NCBI RefSeq assembly: GCF_030486405.1
Contig: NZ_CP129613.1
Coordinates: 6,324,001 to 6,388,000, forward strand
Direction of reading: 5' to 3'
Length of the DNA stretch: 64,000 nucleotides
DNA from: Mycolicibacterium sp. HK-90
GTDB taxonomy: Bacteria; Actinomycetota; Actinomycetes; Mycobacteriales; Mycobacteriaceae
A program made the position numbers and the translations under genes. Below the pieces are notes generated by a model, which worked only from the letters and a program-made list of their open reading frames with translations, was not told the origin of the DNA and did no database searches. Below are positions 1 to 8,331 of the stretch, one piece after another; positions within the stretch are counted from its first letter, which is position 1; every line of letters begins with the position of its first letter.

Positions 1-268
1 AACCGCGCTGGCCATCCCAGCCACCGCAGATGCCGTTGATGCAGCCATGGCCCCAGCCGCCCTGGACCGGATTCCAGCCACCACACCCGTTCCAGCCCGG
101 GCCGCTGTCGCAGCCACCGCCGCCGCCGGCGTCACCGCTGCCACTGGGCTGAGCACTGATGGTCGGAGTGGGCGCGTCTGCCATGAGTGCGGCGGTCGGA
201 CCCGCTGCAATCGCCACTGCGGCTCCCGCTACGAACACTGACCCCATGAGTTTTCGTATGGTTAGCAT
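1..268 (-). CDS. Small secreted Gly/Trp/Cys-rich protein, 3' end beyond window
   Basis: Reading leftwards from an ATG at 268, the frame stays open to the window edge (at least 89 residues). The N-terminus has a positively charged start (MLTIRKLMG), a hydrophobic Ala/Val-rich segment and a small-residue site around ALMADA near residue 32, typical of a Sec signal peptide. The mature part is rich in Gly, Trp and Cys, with several GGW and GC motifs, as in short exported mycobacterial proteins of unknown function. A GGAGGAG Shine-Dalgarno precedes the start. A five-codon reading frame (MESC, ATG at 276) overlaps the start and could tune translation. It lies 44 bp downstream of the DUF35 gene on the same strand and could be cotranscribed. 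Function is unknown. Confidence 0.6.
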   Translation of the reverse strand, partial: MLTIRKLMGSVFVAGAAVAIAAGPTAALMADAPTPTISAQPSGSGDAGGGGGCDSGPGWNGCGGWNPVQGGWGHGCINGICGGWDGQRG

Positions 269-312
269 GACTCCATACTCCTCCGCTGTGAGCCTCCTGC
301 CAAGTGATGTGA

Positions 313-735
313 TCAAGCCCGCGTGTAGCGCAGCATCGTCACACCAGCCCCAGCAGACGCATCGGGATAGTCACAGAACACGGGTCTCACGCGCATCCCG
401 ACGCTGAGTTTCTCGGGGGCGACATCGACCATCTCGGTGGAGAAGCGCGGTCCCTCATCCCATTCCACGATCGCGAGCATTTGCGGAACCGCGTCGGCGA
501 AGTGCGGGCCCACCGGGCGCCGCGCCACGGTGAACGAATACAGCGTGCCCATCCCCGAAATCTCCCGCCATTCGAGGTCATCGGCGAGCGTGCGTGGTGC
601 CAGTACCCGCGGATAGAACACGTAGGCCTGCGTCGACGGCGAGTACTGGACGACGATGCGATGTTCCGACAAGGCATCCCAGAACGGCGTACTGGTAGGG
701 GTTTTCACCGGCATCGGCCGGGCGAATCCGGTCAT
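313..735 (-). CDS. DUF35 OB-fold protein without the zinc ribbon cysteines
   Basis: A 140-residue DUF35 (rubredoxin-like ribbon plus OB-fold) protein. Family members bind acyl-CoA thioesters and pair with thiolase-fold partners; the Ltp2 aldolase with the DUF35 domain of ChsH2 in mycobacterial steroid side-chain degradation is the known case. Residues FWDALSEHRIVVQYSP start the usual ribbon region, but the two Cys pairs normally found there are absent, so this copy probably binds no zinc. The OB part follows (GTLYSFTVARRPVGPHFADA to the C-terminus). The ATG at 735 lies 5 bp after the thiolase-like gene's stop codon; a longer upstream frame overlaps that gene and was not used. The tight linkage suggests a complex with the upstream product. 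The family is confident, the substrate unknown. Confidence 0.8.
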   Translation of the reverse strand: MTGFARPMPVKTPTSTPFWDALSEHRIVVQYSPSTQAYVFYPRVLAPRTLADDLEWREISGMGTLYSFTVARRPVGPHFADAVPQMLAIVEWDEGPRFSTEMVDVAPEKLSVGMRVRPVFCDYPDASAGAGVTMLRYTRA

Positions 736-740
736 CGGTC

Positions 741-1961
741 TCACTCGCCTTCCAGGATCAGCGTGGTTTGCTCGGACAGGATGCCGCCGTTGCCGGAGAC
801 GAAGGCACGGTGGCAGTCGGTGACCTGAGCGGCGCCGGCCCGGCCCATGATCTGGCGGGTCGCATCGCACACGTGGTGCATGCCGCCGGCCAAACCGGCC
901 TGACCGAAACCGAGTTGGCCGCCGGCGGTGTTGAGCGGGAAATCACCGCGGAACGTCAGATCGTGATCGGACACGAAGGCCATGCCCTTGCCCTTCTCGC
1001 AGAACCCGGCATCCTCCAGGCTGAGCAGCACCGTGATGGTGTAGCAGTCGTAGATCGACACCATGTCCATCTGATCGCGGGTCAGCCCGGTCATCCCGAA
1101 CGCGGTGTCGGCCGCCTTGCGAATCGGCGTGTCCAGCAGATCCTCCGCATAGGTCGGGGTCTTGAACGGCACGTGTTCGCCAAAACCCTTGATCCACACC
1201 GGTCGGTTGCGGGCCCGCGCGGCAACCTCGGCGCTCGCCACGACAACGGCCGCCCCGCCGACACACGGCATCACGATCTCCAGCATGTGCAGCGGATCGG
1301 CGATCACCGGGCTGGCCAGGACGTCCTCGACGCTCAGCGGCGTGTCTTTCCAGATGGCGCCGTCGGTGTGGTTCGCGTTGAACCGCTGGTCCACCACGAT
1401 CTTTGCCATCGCCCGCTCGTCGTAGCCGTACTCGTATGCATAGCGCTGCGCGACCTGACCGTACGGGCCGTTCTGGCCGAGGTTGCCGTACGGAATCTCG
1501 AACTCGGCCTGCGGTGAACCGAATTGGTTGCTGGACGAGCCGAAGAACACCGCGTCGGTCAACACCTTCGGTTTCAGCTCCGAGCTCGGGGTGATGTAGC
1601 GCGCGGGCAGGGCGCACAGCACGACATCGCACAAGCCGAGCTCGATCGCGGCCGCCGCCCGCCACACCATGCCCGCGGCGCTCGCTCCGCCGAGATCGAC
1701 CAGCTCGGCGAAGTTCGCTCGTACGCCCAGGTATTCGGCCACGGTGGACGGGACGAAGATCTCCGACTCACCCAGGTGCGACGTGACGATGCCGTCGACC
1801 TGCTCGGCCGACAACCCGGCGTCGGCCAGGGCGGCTGCCGCCAGGAGCGCCCACTGCTCCAGGGTGAACGGGGCCGGAGATGCTTTGCTCAACCTCTCCG
1901 GCGGCAGTTCGACATAGCCGACGATGGCCGCGTCACCCTGCAATCCCCTACGGGTTCCCAT
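741..1961 (-). CDS. Thiolase-like (SCPx/Ltp2-type) enzyme lacking the N-terminal catalytic Cys
   Basis: A 406-residue protein of the thiolase superfamily, lipid-transfer/SCPx branch. Where thiolases carry the acyl-accepting cysteine, this protein reads GGASAAG (about 91-97). The C-terminal block has YDCYT (304-308) and GGMHH (359-363), resembling the tyrosine-containing active site of Ltp2-type retro-aldolases. With a DUF35 gene 5 bp downstream, the most economical reading is a thioester retro-aldolase complex acting on a branched or steroid-like acyl-CoA; a true thiolase is less likely. The gene starts 9 bp after the FadE stop codon and is the third of the four-gene operon. A GAGG Shine-Dalgarno precedes the ATG. 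The family assignment is firm; the aldolase chemistry is inferred. Confidence 0.82.
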   Translation of the reverse strand: MGTRRGLQGDAAIVGYVELPPERLSKASPAPFTLEQWALLAAAALADAGLSAEQVDGIVTSHLGESEIFVPSTVAEYLGVRANFAELVDLGGASAAGMVWRAAAAIELGLCDVVLCALPARYITPSSELKPKVLTDAVFFGSSSNQFGSPQAEFEIPYGNLGQNGPYGQVAQRYAYEYGYDERAMAKIVVDQRFNANHTDGAIWKDTPLSVEDVLASPVIADPLHMLEIVMPCVGGAAVVVASAEVAARARNRPVWIKGFGEHVPFKTPTYAEDLLDTPIRKAADTAFGMTGLTRDQMDMVSIYDCYTITVLLSLEDAGFCEKGKGMAFVSDHDLTFRGDFPLNTAGGQLGFGQAGLAGGMHHVCDATRQIMGRAGAAQVTDCHRAFVSGNGGILSEQTTLILEGE

Positions 1962-1970
1962 TGGCGTACC

Positions 1971-4202
1971 TCACTTTCGGGGCAATCCCAGGATCAGCTG
2001 GGCGATGATGTTGAGCTGGATCTCGGTGGTGCCGCCACCGATGAGTTCGGCGGGAAGGTCGAGATAGGGCGCCACCACGGCCGGTTGGCTGTCCTGTTCG
2101 AGCGCGAGCGGGCCGGTGAGTCCCAGCGTCAATTCGGCCGCCCGGCGCAGCATCACGTTGGTGGCCACCTTCGCGATGCTCGACGTCGGTCCCGGCGGCT
2201 GCCCGTCCAACAGGCGCAACGTCTCCTGCACCCCCAACGCCTTGAGCGCATTGGTGTACGCGTCGATCTCGCCGATGGCGTGCCGCAGCGGATCCGGATC
2301 GGGGCTGACAGCGGCGAGTTCACGCAGCGCGCCCATCCGGTCGATGTTGACGTACCCGCTGATCGCCACCCGCTCGTGCGCCATGGTGCTGATCGCCAGC
2401 TGCCAGCCCGACGCCGGGTCGCCGAGCAGCATCTCGTCGGGGACGAAGACGTCGGTGAGGAACACCTCGTTGAACTCGGCCCGCCCGCTCGACTGGGTGA
2501 TCTGCCGGAATTCGACTCCCGGCGAGCGCATGTCGAGGATGAAGTAGCCGATACCGCGATGCTTGGGGGCATCGGGATCGGTCCGGGCGAGCAACGCGCC
2601 GAAATCGGCCCGGTGCGCCAGCGAGGTCCAGATCTTGTGTCCGTTGATGCGCCACCCACCCTCGACCCGCACGGCCCGGGTGCTCAGGGAGGCCAGGTCG
2701 GAGCCGGCGCCCGGCTCGCTGAACAGCTGGCACCAGGACAGGTCGCCGCGCAGTGTGCCGGGCACGAAACGTTGTTGCAGTTCCGGCGATCCGGCCGCGA
2801 TGAGGCTGGGCAGGATCCATTCGGCGATGCCGACGGACGGCCGCACCAGTCCGGCGCGCTTGCCGAACTCCTCATCGACGATGAGCTGCTGGCGCACGGT
2901 GGCGTCGCAACCCCACGGCGCGGGCCAGTGCGGGGCGATCAGCCCGGCTTCGGCGAGTAGCTCGCGGCGCGGCCCGACAGCGAACTCGGGGTAGTCACCC
3001 TGGCGTCCGAAACTCTTGTCCGACAGTGTGAGTGCACGGTCGAGTACGTCGGCCACCCGGACGCGGAACTCCGCATCGGAGTCGCCGAGGTTCACCGTCA
3101 CCTCACGGGTCGCCGAGAGTTCACCGAGCAGCCGGGTCCACCGCGACACCGGGCCGATCGAGGCGGCCAGGCTGGTGGCCCGGCGCCAGTACAGGTGGAG
3201 ATCGTGTTCCCAGGTGAATCCGATCGCGCCGAGCATGGTGAGTGTCTCGAGCACCAGCCCGGGCACCGGCATGACCGCCATCACGGCGGCCGAGCAGGCG
3301 GTGAGCCGGTGCTGATCACGGTCTGCCGATCCGCTGAGCGCCCGCACCGCGTCCCAGGCCGCCGCGGTTGCCAGTGCGCTGTTGACCAGAAGCATTGCGG
3401 CCTTGTGCTGTAACGCCTGAAAGGTACCGATCGGCTTGCCGAACTGTTCGCGGGTGCGCAGATGCCCGGTGACGGTGTCGACACACCACTGGGTGATACC
3501 GGCCGCGGCCGAGGCGGTGAATGCGACGGTCAGGCCTGCCACCCGGTCGGCATCCAGCCCGGTCAGGACGGTCGCGCCGGATACCGGGTGATCGTGCAGG
3601 CGCAGGTTGCCCAGATCGGTGGTCAGGTCGGTACCGCGCCGCGATTCAACCTGCCCCGCAGCCGGTTCCAGCACGGCCCAGACCGTCGCCCCGGTGTCGT
3701 CGGGAAACGGGACCACGACGCGCTGTGCGGAACAGATTCCCAGGCACAGGCCCGACGAACCGGTCAGACGCCAGCCGTCACCTTCGCGCCGGGCCTGAAA
3801 GTCGGCCTGTCCGTCGGGCACCACGACGGCGGTGGCGCCGGTCGCGATCTCCTTGAGCAACGTCACGGCCGCCGGACTCTCCGCCGCGCAGGCCACCGAG
3901 GCACCGGCAATCGCCGTCGTGAGCAATGGTCCCGGCAGCAGTGCCGATCCCGCGGACTCCAGCACGCAGGCCATGTCTTCCAGCCCGCCACCCTGGCCAC
4001 CTAGCGCTTCCGGCAGGTGGACGGCGTGAAAGCCGTTGTCCACCAGGGTGCCCCACCAGGACGGCAACCTTCCTGCGGCCAGGTCATCCAGGCCGGCGCG
4101 GGTTTCCTCGATCGCTGCGTGCCGGGCCGCGAAGCGCGCGACGGCCTCGCTCAGTTGCCGTTGCTCGGGGGTCAGGGCGATGGATACGTGGCTCATGGTC
4201 AT
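1971..4202 (-). CDS. Two-domain (fused) acyl-CoA dehydrogenase, FadE6/FadE34 type
   Basis: At 743 residues this is twice the usual acyl-CoA dehydrogenase length and contains two complete domains. The first (about 1-370) ends in the TMLGAIGFTWEHDLHLYWRR block typical of FadE29/FadE27-like subunits. The second (about 380-743) has the FAD/substrate motif WCQLFSEPGAGSDLA and the interface TSLAHRADFG, and ends in GGGTTEIQ. Such fusions correspond to the two subunits of mycobacterial alpha2beta2 steroid side-chain dehydrogenases. The position of the usual C-terminal catalytic Glu (EGTSxI in simple enzymes) is Gly here, so the base must lie elsewhere. The ATG at 4202 overlaps the stop of the upstream SDR gene (ATGA); a second ATG is at 4196. 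It probably introduces the alpha-beta double bond in the operon's substrate. Confidence 0.88.
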   Translation of the reverse strand: MTMSHVSIALTPEQRQLSEAVARFAARHAAIEETRAGLDDLAAGRLPSWWGTLVDNGFHAVHLPEALGGQGGGLEDMACVLESAGSALLPGPLLTTAIAGASVACAAESPAAVTLLKEIATGATAVVVPDGQADFQARREGDGWRLTGSSGLCLGICSAQRVVVPFPDDTGATVWAVLEPAAGQVESRRGTDLTTDLGNLRLHDHPVSGATVLTGLDADRVAGLTVAFTASAAAGITQWCVDTVTGHLRTREQFGKPIGTFQALQHKAAMLLVNSALATAAAWDAVRALSGSADRDQHRLTACSAAVMAVMPVPGLVLETLTMLGAIGFTWEHDLHLYWRRATSLAASIGPVSRWTRLLGELSATREVTVNLGDSDAEFRVRVADVLDRALTLSDKSFGRQGDYPEFAVGPRRELLAEAGLIAPHWPAPWGCDATVRQQLIVDEEFGKRAGLVRPSVGIAEWILPSLIAAGSPELQQRFVPGTLRGDLSWCQLFSEPGAGSDLASLSTRAVRVEGGWRINGHKIWTSLAHRADFGALLARTDPDAPKHRGIGYFILDMRSPGVEFRQITQSSGRAEFNEVFLTDVFVPDEMLLGDPASGWQLAISTMAHERVAISGYVNIDRMGALRELAAVSPDPDPLRHAIGEIDAYTNALKALGVQETLRLLDGQPPGPTSSIAKVATNVMLRRAAELTLGLTGPLALEQDSQPAVVAPYLDLPAELIGGGTTEIQLNIIAQLILGLPRK

Positions 4203-5194
4203 GCGCCCCGCTTCCTTGCCGCGAAGAATCGCGCACCCTCGGCGATCGACTCGGTCACCGGCCTCGGCTGCCAGCCGAGCTCACGGGCCGCCTTGCCGTG
4301 ATCCATCGGCGACATCACGTGCATCAGACGCACGGTCAGCGGGCTGAGCTGGTTCTCCTTCTTGCACAGCCGGGCCAGCGGATCGACCACTGCACCGGCG
4401 GCCGCCAGCAGCCGGATCGGCACCCCGCGCCGGGGTGGCTCGACACCGACAGCGGCGCAGGCGGTCTGGTAGATCTCCTGAGCCGTCATGAATCGTTCGG
4501 ACACGATGTAGCGCTCACCGGCCCGGCCGCGTTCGCCGGCGAGCACCAGCGCCTCCGCGGCATCGGCGATGCCGACGGTCTCGGCCGCCGCGCCCTTCAC
4601 ATAGAACGGCAGCTTGCCCCGTACCGCCGCGGCGACCAGGCCGCCATGTGGCGTCGGCAGCCAGTCACCGGGGCCGTAGGTGTTGGACACGCACATCGCC
4701 ACCGCGGGCAGTTGGTGCTCCCGGGCGTACCGGAGCACCATCTGCTCGGCGAGCACCCTGGTGTGTACGTAGTCGCCGCCCACGTCCAACCAGTTGTGCG
4801 GCAGTTCCTCGGTGGCGCAGCCCGATTCAGCCACGCCGATGGTGGCGATCGAGCTGGTGAAGACGAACTTGCTCAGCCCGGCCTCGACCGCCACATCCAA
4901 TACCTGTTGCAGCCCTTCAATATTGGTGTTCCACAGCGGGGTCGGGTCGTGGAGCCAGGCGCGGGCGTCGACGACGCAGTAGTACACCACGTCGCAGTCG
5001 TCCATCGCGGAGCGCACCGAATCGGGATCGAAGATGTCGCCGTATACGCGTTCCACGTCGAGATCGTCGATGCCGCGCGTGGAGCTGGTGCTGCGGATGA
5101 GCACCCGAACGTCCTCGCCGCGTTCGACCAGCCGCCTGGCGACATGCGAACCGAGGAAACCGCTGGCCCCGATGACCAGTTTCTTTGTTGCCAT
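4199..5194 (-). CDS. Extended SDR / NAD-dependent epimerase-dehydratase family oxidoreductase
   Basis: A 331-residue extended short-chain dehydrogenase. The Rossmann glycine motif GASGFLGSH is at about 8-16, and later segments (VVYYCVVDARAW, FTSSIATIGV) match the dihydroflavonol reductase/3beta-HSD-like branch. The catalytic region is less clear to me: NWLDVGGDYVHTRVLAEQM lies where YxxxK is expected, and a HTR appears in place of a plain YxxxK, so activity should not be assumed. The ATG at 5194 was preferred because AAGGG precedes it and the protein then begins just before the Rossmann strand; a GTG at 5227 would lie inside the operator. It is the first gene of the operon, overlapping FadE by 4 nt, and faces a TetR gene. 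Confidence 0.75.
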   Translation of the reverse strand: MATKKLVIGASGFLGSHVARRLVERGEDVRVLIRSTSSTRGIDDLDVERVYGDIFDPDSVRSAMDDCDVVYYCVVDARAWLHDPTPLWNTNIEGLQQVLDVAVEAGLSKFVFTSSIATIGVAESGCATEELPHNWLDVGGDYVHTRVLAEQMVLRYAREHQLPAVAMCVSNTYGPGDWLPTPHGGLVAAAVRGKLPFYVKGAAAETVGIADAAEALVLAGERGRAGERYIVSERFMTAQEIYQTACAAVGVEPPRRGVPIRLLAAAGAVVDPLARLCKKENQLSPLTVRLMHVMSPMDHGKAARELGWQPRPVTESIAEGARFFAARKRGA

Positions 5195-5225
5195 GCGCCC
5201 TTGCGTTCGTCGTTCATCCGGATTC

Positions 5226-5244
5226 ACGAGACGCTACGTCTCGT
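5226..5244. promoter_or_regulatory. Perfect 19-bp palindrome, candidate TetR operator
   Basis: ACGAGACG-CTA-CGTCTCGT has 8-bp arms that match exactly around a 3-bp spacer. It lies between the SDR-FadE-thiolase-DUF35 operon and the divergent TetR gene, 31 bp upstream of the SDR start. Size and position are those of a TetR dimer site controlling both directions. The regulator assignment is inferred from adjacency. Confidence 0.65.
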
Positions 5245-5313
5245 CTTGTGGGAGACTACGGCGGGTAGCTTTCCATGTAAAGATCCCGGAACCACACCGA
5301 CGAGGACATGCCG

Positions 5314-5904
5314 ATGACCCCCTCCACCGACGAGGTTGCGCCCCCGCGGCGGCGCAGCGAGAAGTCGCGGGTGGCCATCATCGAGGCCACCCGCGCGCTA
5401 CTGCTGGAACGCGGATTCGACGGGTTGAGCATCGAAGCCGTCGCCGCACGCGCGGGCGTCGGCAAACAGACCATCTACCGCTGGTGGCCGAGCCGGCCGG
5501 CACTGGTGGCCGACGTGCTGTTGGCGGACGCCGACAAGATCCTGGCCACCATGCCGCACACCGACGACCTGACCGCCGACCTGGTCTCCTGGGCCGGCAC
5601 GCTGGCCTCGGCCCTGACCACAAAGCGGGGCAATGCCATGCTGCGCACCCTGACCGCTGCCTCACTGGAACACGAGGACACCGCGGCACGGCTGCGCGCC
5701 GGTTTCAGCCGGCCGCTGATCGACTCCGTACGCACCCGGCTGCTGGCCGAACAGATCGACGCCGACGTCGCCCTGGCCGCCGCCGACGCCCTGCTCGGCG
5801 GCGTGGTCTATCCGATCCTGTCCGAGGGGCAGAACTACACCCGGCGACGCGCCGAAATCACGGCCCGCACCATCGTCGCGAGCATCCGCACGCCGGCCGA
5901 CTGA
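5314..5904 (+). CDS. TetR family transcriptional regulator
   Basis: A 196-residue TetR repressor. The N-terminal helix-turn-helix is clear: [20 protein letters not shown], then [20 protein letters not shown]. The C-terminal half is all-helical, as in TetR ligand-binding domains. The ATG at 5314 is favoured over the one at 5308 because GAGGA sits about 7 nt upstream of it. The gene faces the four-gene lipid catabolic operon across 119 bp containing a perfect palindrome, so it most likely represses that operon and itself, with an acyl-CoA or steroid-like intermediate as a plausible inducer (inference). Confidence 0.88.
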   Translation: MTPSTDEVAPPRRRSEKSRVAIIEATRALLLERGFDGLSIEAVAARAGVGKQTIYRWWPSRPALVADVLLADADKILATMPHTDDLTADLVSWAGTLASALTTKRGNAMLRTLTAASLEHEDTAARLRAGFSRPLIDSVRTRLLAEQIDADVALAAADALLGGVVYPILSEGQNYTRRRAEITARTIVASIRTPAD

Positions 5905-5914
5905 GTCGGCCCGG

Positions 5915-6583
5915 TCAGGCCCCGGGCACCGCTCCTGGCGCGCGGACCACCATCGGCACGGCGGGGAAGTACGTCGCCATCTCCGAGCGGCACTTGCGCA
6001 GTGCGGCGGTGCCATACCCGCGCTTCCGGAACTCGGGAAGAATCCAGATCCGGACGTTGACCTCGCCGCCGGTCAGCTCGCCGAACACCATGCCGACCTT
6101 CTGCTCACCCTCGAGCGCCACGAACCAGGCCGCCTCTTCGGCGTCGACCCGGGCTTGCGCCGCGCGGATCTCATCGTCCACTCCGGCCGCGGGAGCACCC
6201 GTCCCGTCGCCGGAGGCACCCACATCGGCGGTCCGGGCGGCGAAGACGTCGCGGTCGGCATCGGCATCGAACGCCCGCAATTCCAGCGACTCACCCGATG
6301 CGGCCGGTCGCTCGGACACGGTGAAGCTGAGCTGGGTGTTCAGATCATCGAGTTCGGCGGCAATCGCCCGCCGAGAATCCTTGGTGATCTGCGCAAAGGA
6401 CAGCCCCACCACGGCTTCCGCGGCGGCGTGCGAGGTCCGGAGCAGGCCGGCGACCGCGTCGACGGCCGCCGGACGATCGTCGGCATCCACAATCACGTCG
6501 AGCACTTCGTGGCGCCGGTTCAGGGCGTTGAGCAGAGCGTCGGCAATTTCGCGCCGGGCCGCGGCCTTGTCGTGATCGGTCAT
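5915..6583 (-). CDS. GNAT acetyltransferase with a GyrA-like coiled-coil N-terminal segment
   Basis: A 222-residue protein in two parts. Residues about 14-80 (ALLNALNRRHEVLDVIVDAD, then AAAEAVVGLSFAQITKDS and RRAIAAELDDL) follow the pattern of the DNA gyrase/topoisomerase IV A-subunit segment that contains QAxxILDMRLxRLTxLE. Residues about 90-215 form a GNAT fold, with VGMVFGE and the acetyl-CoA-binding region VRIWILPEFRKRGYGTAAL. No DNA-cleavage or winged-helix part of GyrA is present, so the segment may be a dimerising arm. It is convergent with the TetR gene (10 bp between stop codons). The acceptor substrate is unknown. The GNAT call is firm; the GyrA resemblance is by eye. Confidence 0.75.
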   Translation of the reverse strand: MTDHDKAAARREIADALLNALNRRHEVLDVIVDADDRPAAVDAVAGLLRTSHAAAEAVVGLSFAQITKDSRRAIAAELDDLNTQLSFTVSERPAASGESLELRAFDADADRDVFAARTADVGASGDGTGAPAAGVDDEIRAAQARVDAEEAAWFVALEGEQKVGMVFGELTGGEVNVRIWILPEFRKRGYGTAALRKCRSEMATYFPAVPMVVRAPGAVPGA

Positions 6584-6623
6584 ACCCGCGAGCGTAGATC
6601 AGCAACCTGTACGGCGTGCGAAA

Positions 6624-7832
6624 TCATTCCAGCAACCCCTGCGCCAGGTAGTCCCCCGGCGTGCGCACCCCACCGGGCACCACGAACACCGCCGACCCGA
6701 TCGCGGTGGTCCACTGGTTCAGGGCGTCGAACTCGGCGAGACGCCGCTGCACCGGCAGGAACTGCTCGTCGATGTCGCGTTGGAAGGTGGCGAAGATCAA
6801 CCCCGTGTTCGACGTCTGCCCCGGCTCGGCCGGATCGTCGTAGTTGTAGGGCCGACGCAGGAACCGTTCCCTGGTGCCGCGATGGTGCGCCAGCGCGACA
6901 TGGGAGTTCTCCGGGATGACCGGAATTCCGTTGCGCGCCAGGTCGAAATCCGGCTCGTCGGTCTCGCGGGCGCCGGTCAGCGGGGCCCCGGTGTCCAGCC
7001 GGCGGCCGACGGTGAACTCCTTGCTCTGGCGGTCGAGCTCATCCCAGGTGTCCAGGTTCATCTCGATGCGCCGGATGACCATCAACGTGCCCCCGATCAG
7101 ACCCGGATGCACCTGCCCCGACATCCAGACCAGGTCATCGAAGTCGGCCGCGGCGAGATTCGCGGTGCCGTCGACCTGTCCCATCAGGTTGCGCATGGTG
7201 GTGCCGTCGGCGTCGGCCCCGCGGGCGTTGCGGAACCCGGCCTGCCGCCAGCGCGGCACGGCCATCGATCGGACGTTCTTGGTCAGCACCCGGTTGGCGT
7301 GGGCCACGGTGACCGGATCGTCGGCGCAGATCTGCAACAGCAGGTCACCTCCGGACCACCGGTCCTCCAACCGGTCCACCTCGAAGGCGGGCAGGTCCCG
7401 GGCCGAGGGCGGCCGGGATCCGGCCGGGCCGATCCGGTCGAGCAGGCCGATCCCCAGACCGACCGTGATGGTCAATCTGGCTGGGCGAGTGGCGAGTTCG
7501 GGTTCCGTGTCGGCCAGCGCGGGCGCGCCGCGGGTCAGCCGGGCCGCGTCGGCCGTCCACAACCGCAGGATCGCCGCGACCGTTTCCCGCTCGGTTCGCC
7601 GCGTATCGGCCTTCACGTCGAACGCCACGAACAGGCCGTGCGCCTGCGGCGCGGTGGCGATGCCGCCCTGATGTGGTCCGTAGAACGGTTCCATGTCGAC
7701 ACCGAAACCCTGTTGAACGGTAGCCGATTGGGCCGCGGCGGATTCGGCGAGCACGGCGCCTGCGGCCAGCGCGGCGGCGCCCCCGGTGAGGAGACGCCGC
7801 CGGTTGACCGACAGGCGGGACGGGTCAGCCAT
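6624..7832 (-). CDS. Tat-exported DyP-type haem peroxidase
   Basis: A 402-residue dye-decolourising peroxidase. The N-terminus carries a twin-arginine signal (SVNRRRLLTGG followed by an Ala-rich stretch to about residue 35, AAAQ). The diagnostic DyP motif GQVDGT (218-223) supplies the distal aspartate, and IPENSHVALAH places the proximal haem ligand near His311. DyP enzymes oxidise dyes and phenolics with hydrogen peroxide; EfeB-like exported members can act in haem iron release. The ATG at 7832 overlaps the stop of the copper chaperone gene by 8 nt, so they are translationally coupled; an upstream in-frame start would overlap far more. It is the last gene of the PepSY-PCuAC-DyP operon. Confidence 0.9.
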   Translation of the reverse strand: MADPSRLSVNRRRLLTGGAAALAAGAVLAESAAAQSATVQQGFGVDMEPFYGPHQGGIATAPQAHGLFVAFDVKADTRRTERETVAAILRLWTADAARLTRGAPALADTEPELATRPARLTITVGLGIGLLDRIGPAGSRPPSARDLPAFEVDRLEDRWSGGDLLLQICADDPVTVAHANRVLTKNVRSMAVPRWRQAGFRNARGADADGTTMRNLMGQVDGTANLAAADFDDLVWMSGQVHPGLIGGTLMVIRRIEMNLDTWDELDRQSKEFTVGRRLDTGAPLTGARETDEPDFDLARNGIPVIPENSHVALAHHRGTRERFLRRPYNYDDPAEPGQTSNTGLIFATFQRDIDEQFLPVQRRLAEFDALNQWTTAIGSAVFVVPGGVRTPGDYLAQGLLE

Positions 7833-8331
7833 GTCCGTGGGGGGACGGCGACTGGTAGTTCTCGTTGCCACCGGCGAAATCGCGTACCTGGGCGGTGACG
7901 GGAAGTGACGATCCGTCTTCGAACACCACCGTGACGGGCACGTCCGCGCCGGGCTGCAGTGGTGCGGTCAGGTCCATCAGCATCAGGTGATCGCCACCGG
8001 GAGCCAGCTCATGCGTGCCGCCGGCCGGGACGGTGAAGCCATCGTCCTTGGGCCGCATGGTTTTCGACCCACTGCCGTCGCTGACCACCTCGTGCAGTTC
8101 GACCGTGCCCGCCGCCGGCGACGTCGCCGAGACGATCCGCGCGTCATGGTGCCCGGTGTTGGTCACCGTGCCGAACACCGCGGTCATCCCCCCGTCCGCG
8201 GCGCCGGCCCACTGCTCACTCACCTGGACGGTCTCGGCCATCTTCTCGTCGTGATGACTGTCGTTGCAGGCGGCCAGCCCTACCGCCAAGGTCAATGCCG
8301 TCGCCGTCAGAACCGCTGCAACCCTAGACAT
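7825..8331 (-). CDS. PCuAC-family periplasmic copper chaperone lipoprotein
   Basis: A 168-residue exported protein with a lipoprotein signal: a hydrophobic stretch ends in LAAC at about residue 21, so the Cys would be lipidated. The mature domain has the PCuAC (DUF461) copper-site pattern: ELHEVV, a later KTMRP methionine and then GGDHLMLMDL, i.e. the H...M...HxM arrangement that binds Cu(I). A His-rich start (DSHHDE) and end (SPHGHG) could give extra metal capacity. The ATG at 8331 has AAGGAC upstream and overlaps the PepSY gene's stop by 8 nt. A role in handing copper to an exported or membrane target is known for the family; the target here is unknown. Confidence 0.88.
   Translation of the reverse strand: MSRVAAVLTATALTLAVGLAACNDSHHDEKMAETVQVSEQWAGAADGGMTAVFGTVTNTGHHDARIVSATSPAAGTVELHEVVSDGSGSKTMRPKDDGFTVPAGGTHELAPGGDHLMLMDLTAPLQPGADVPVTVVFEDGSSLPVTAQVRDFAGGNENYQSPSPHGHG

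Noticed and set aside
1524..2960. 478-codon plus-strand frame across the thiolase and FadE genes
   Set aside because: It crosses two clear minus-strand genes and has shadow-type composition.
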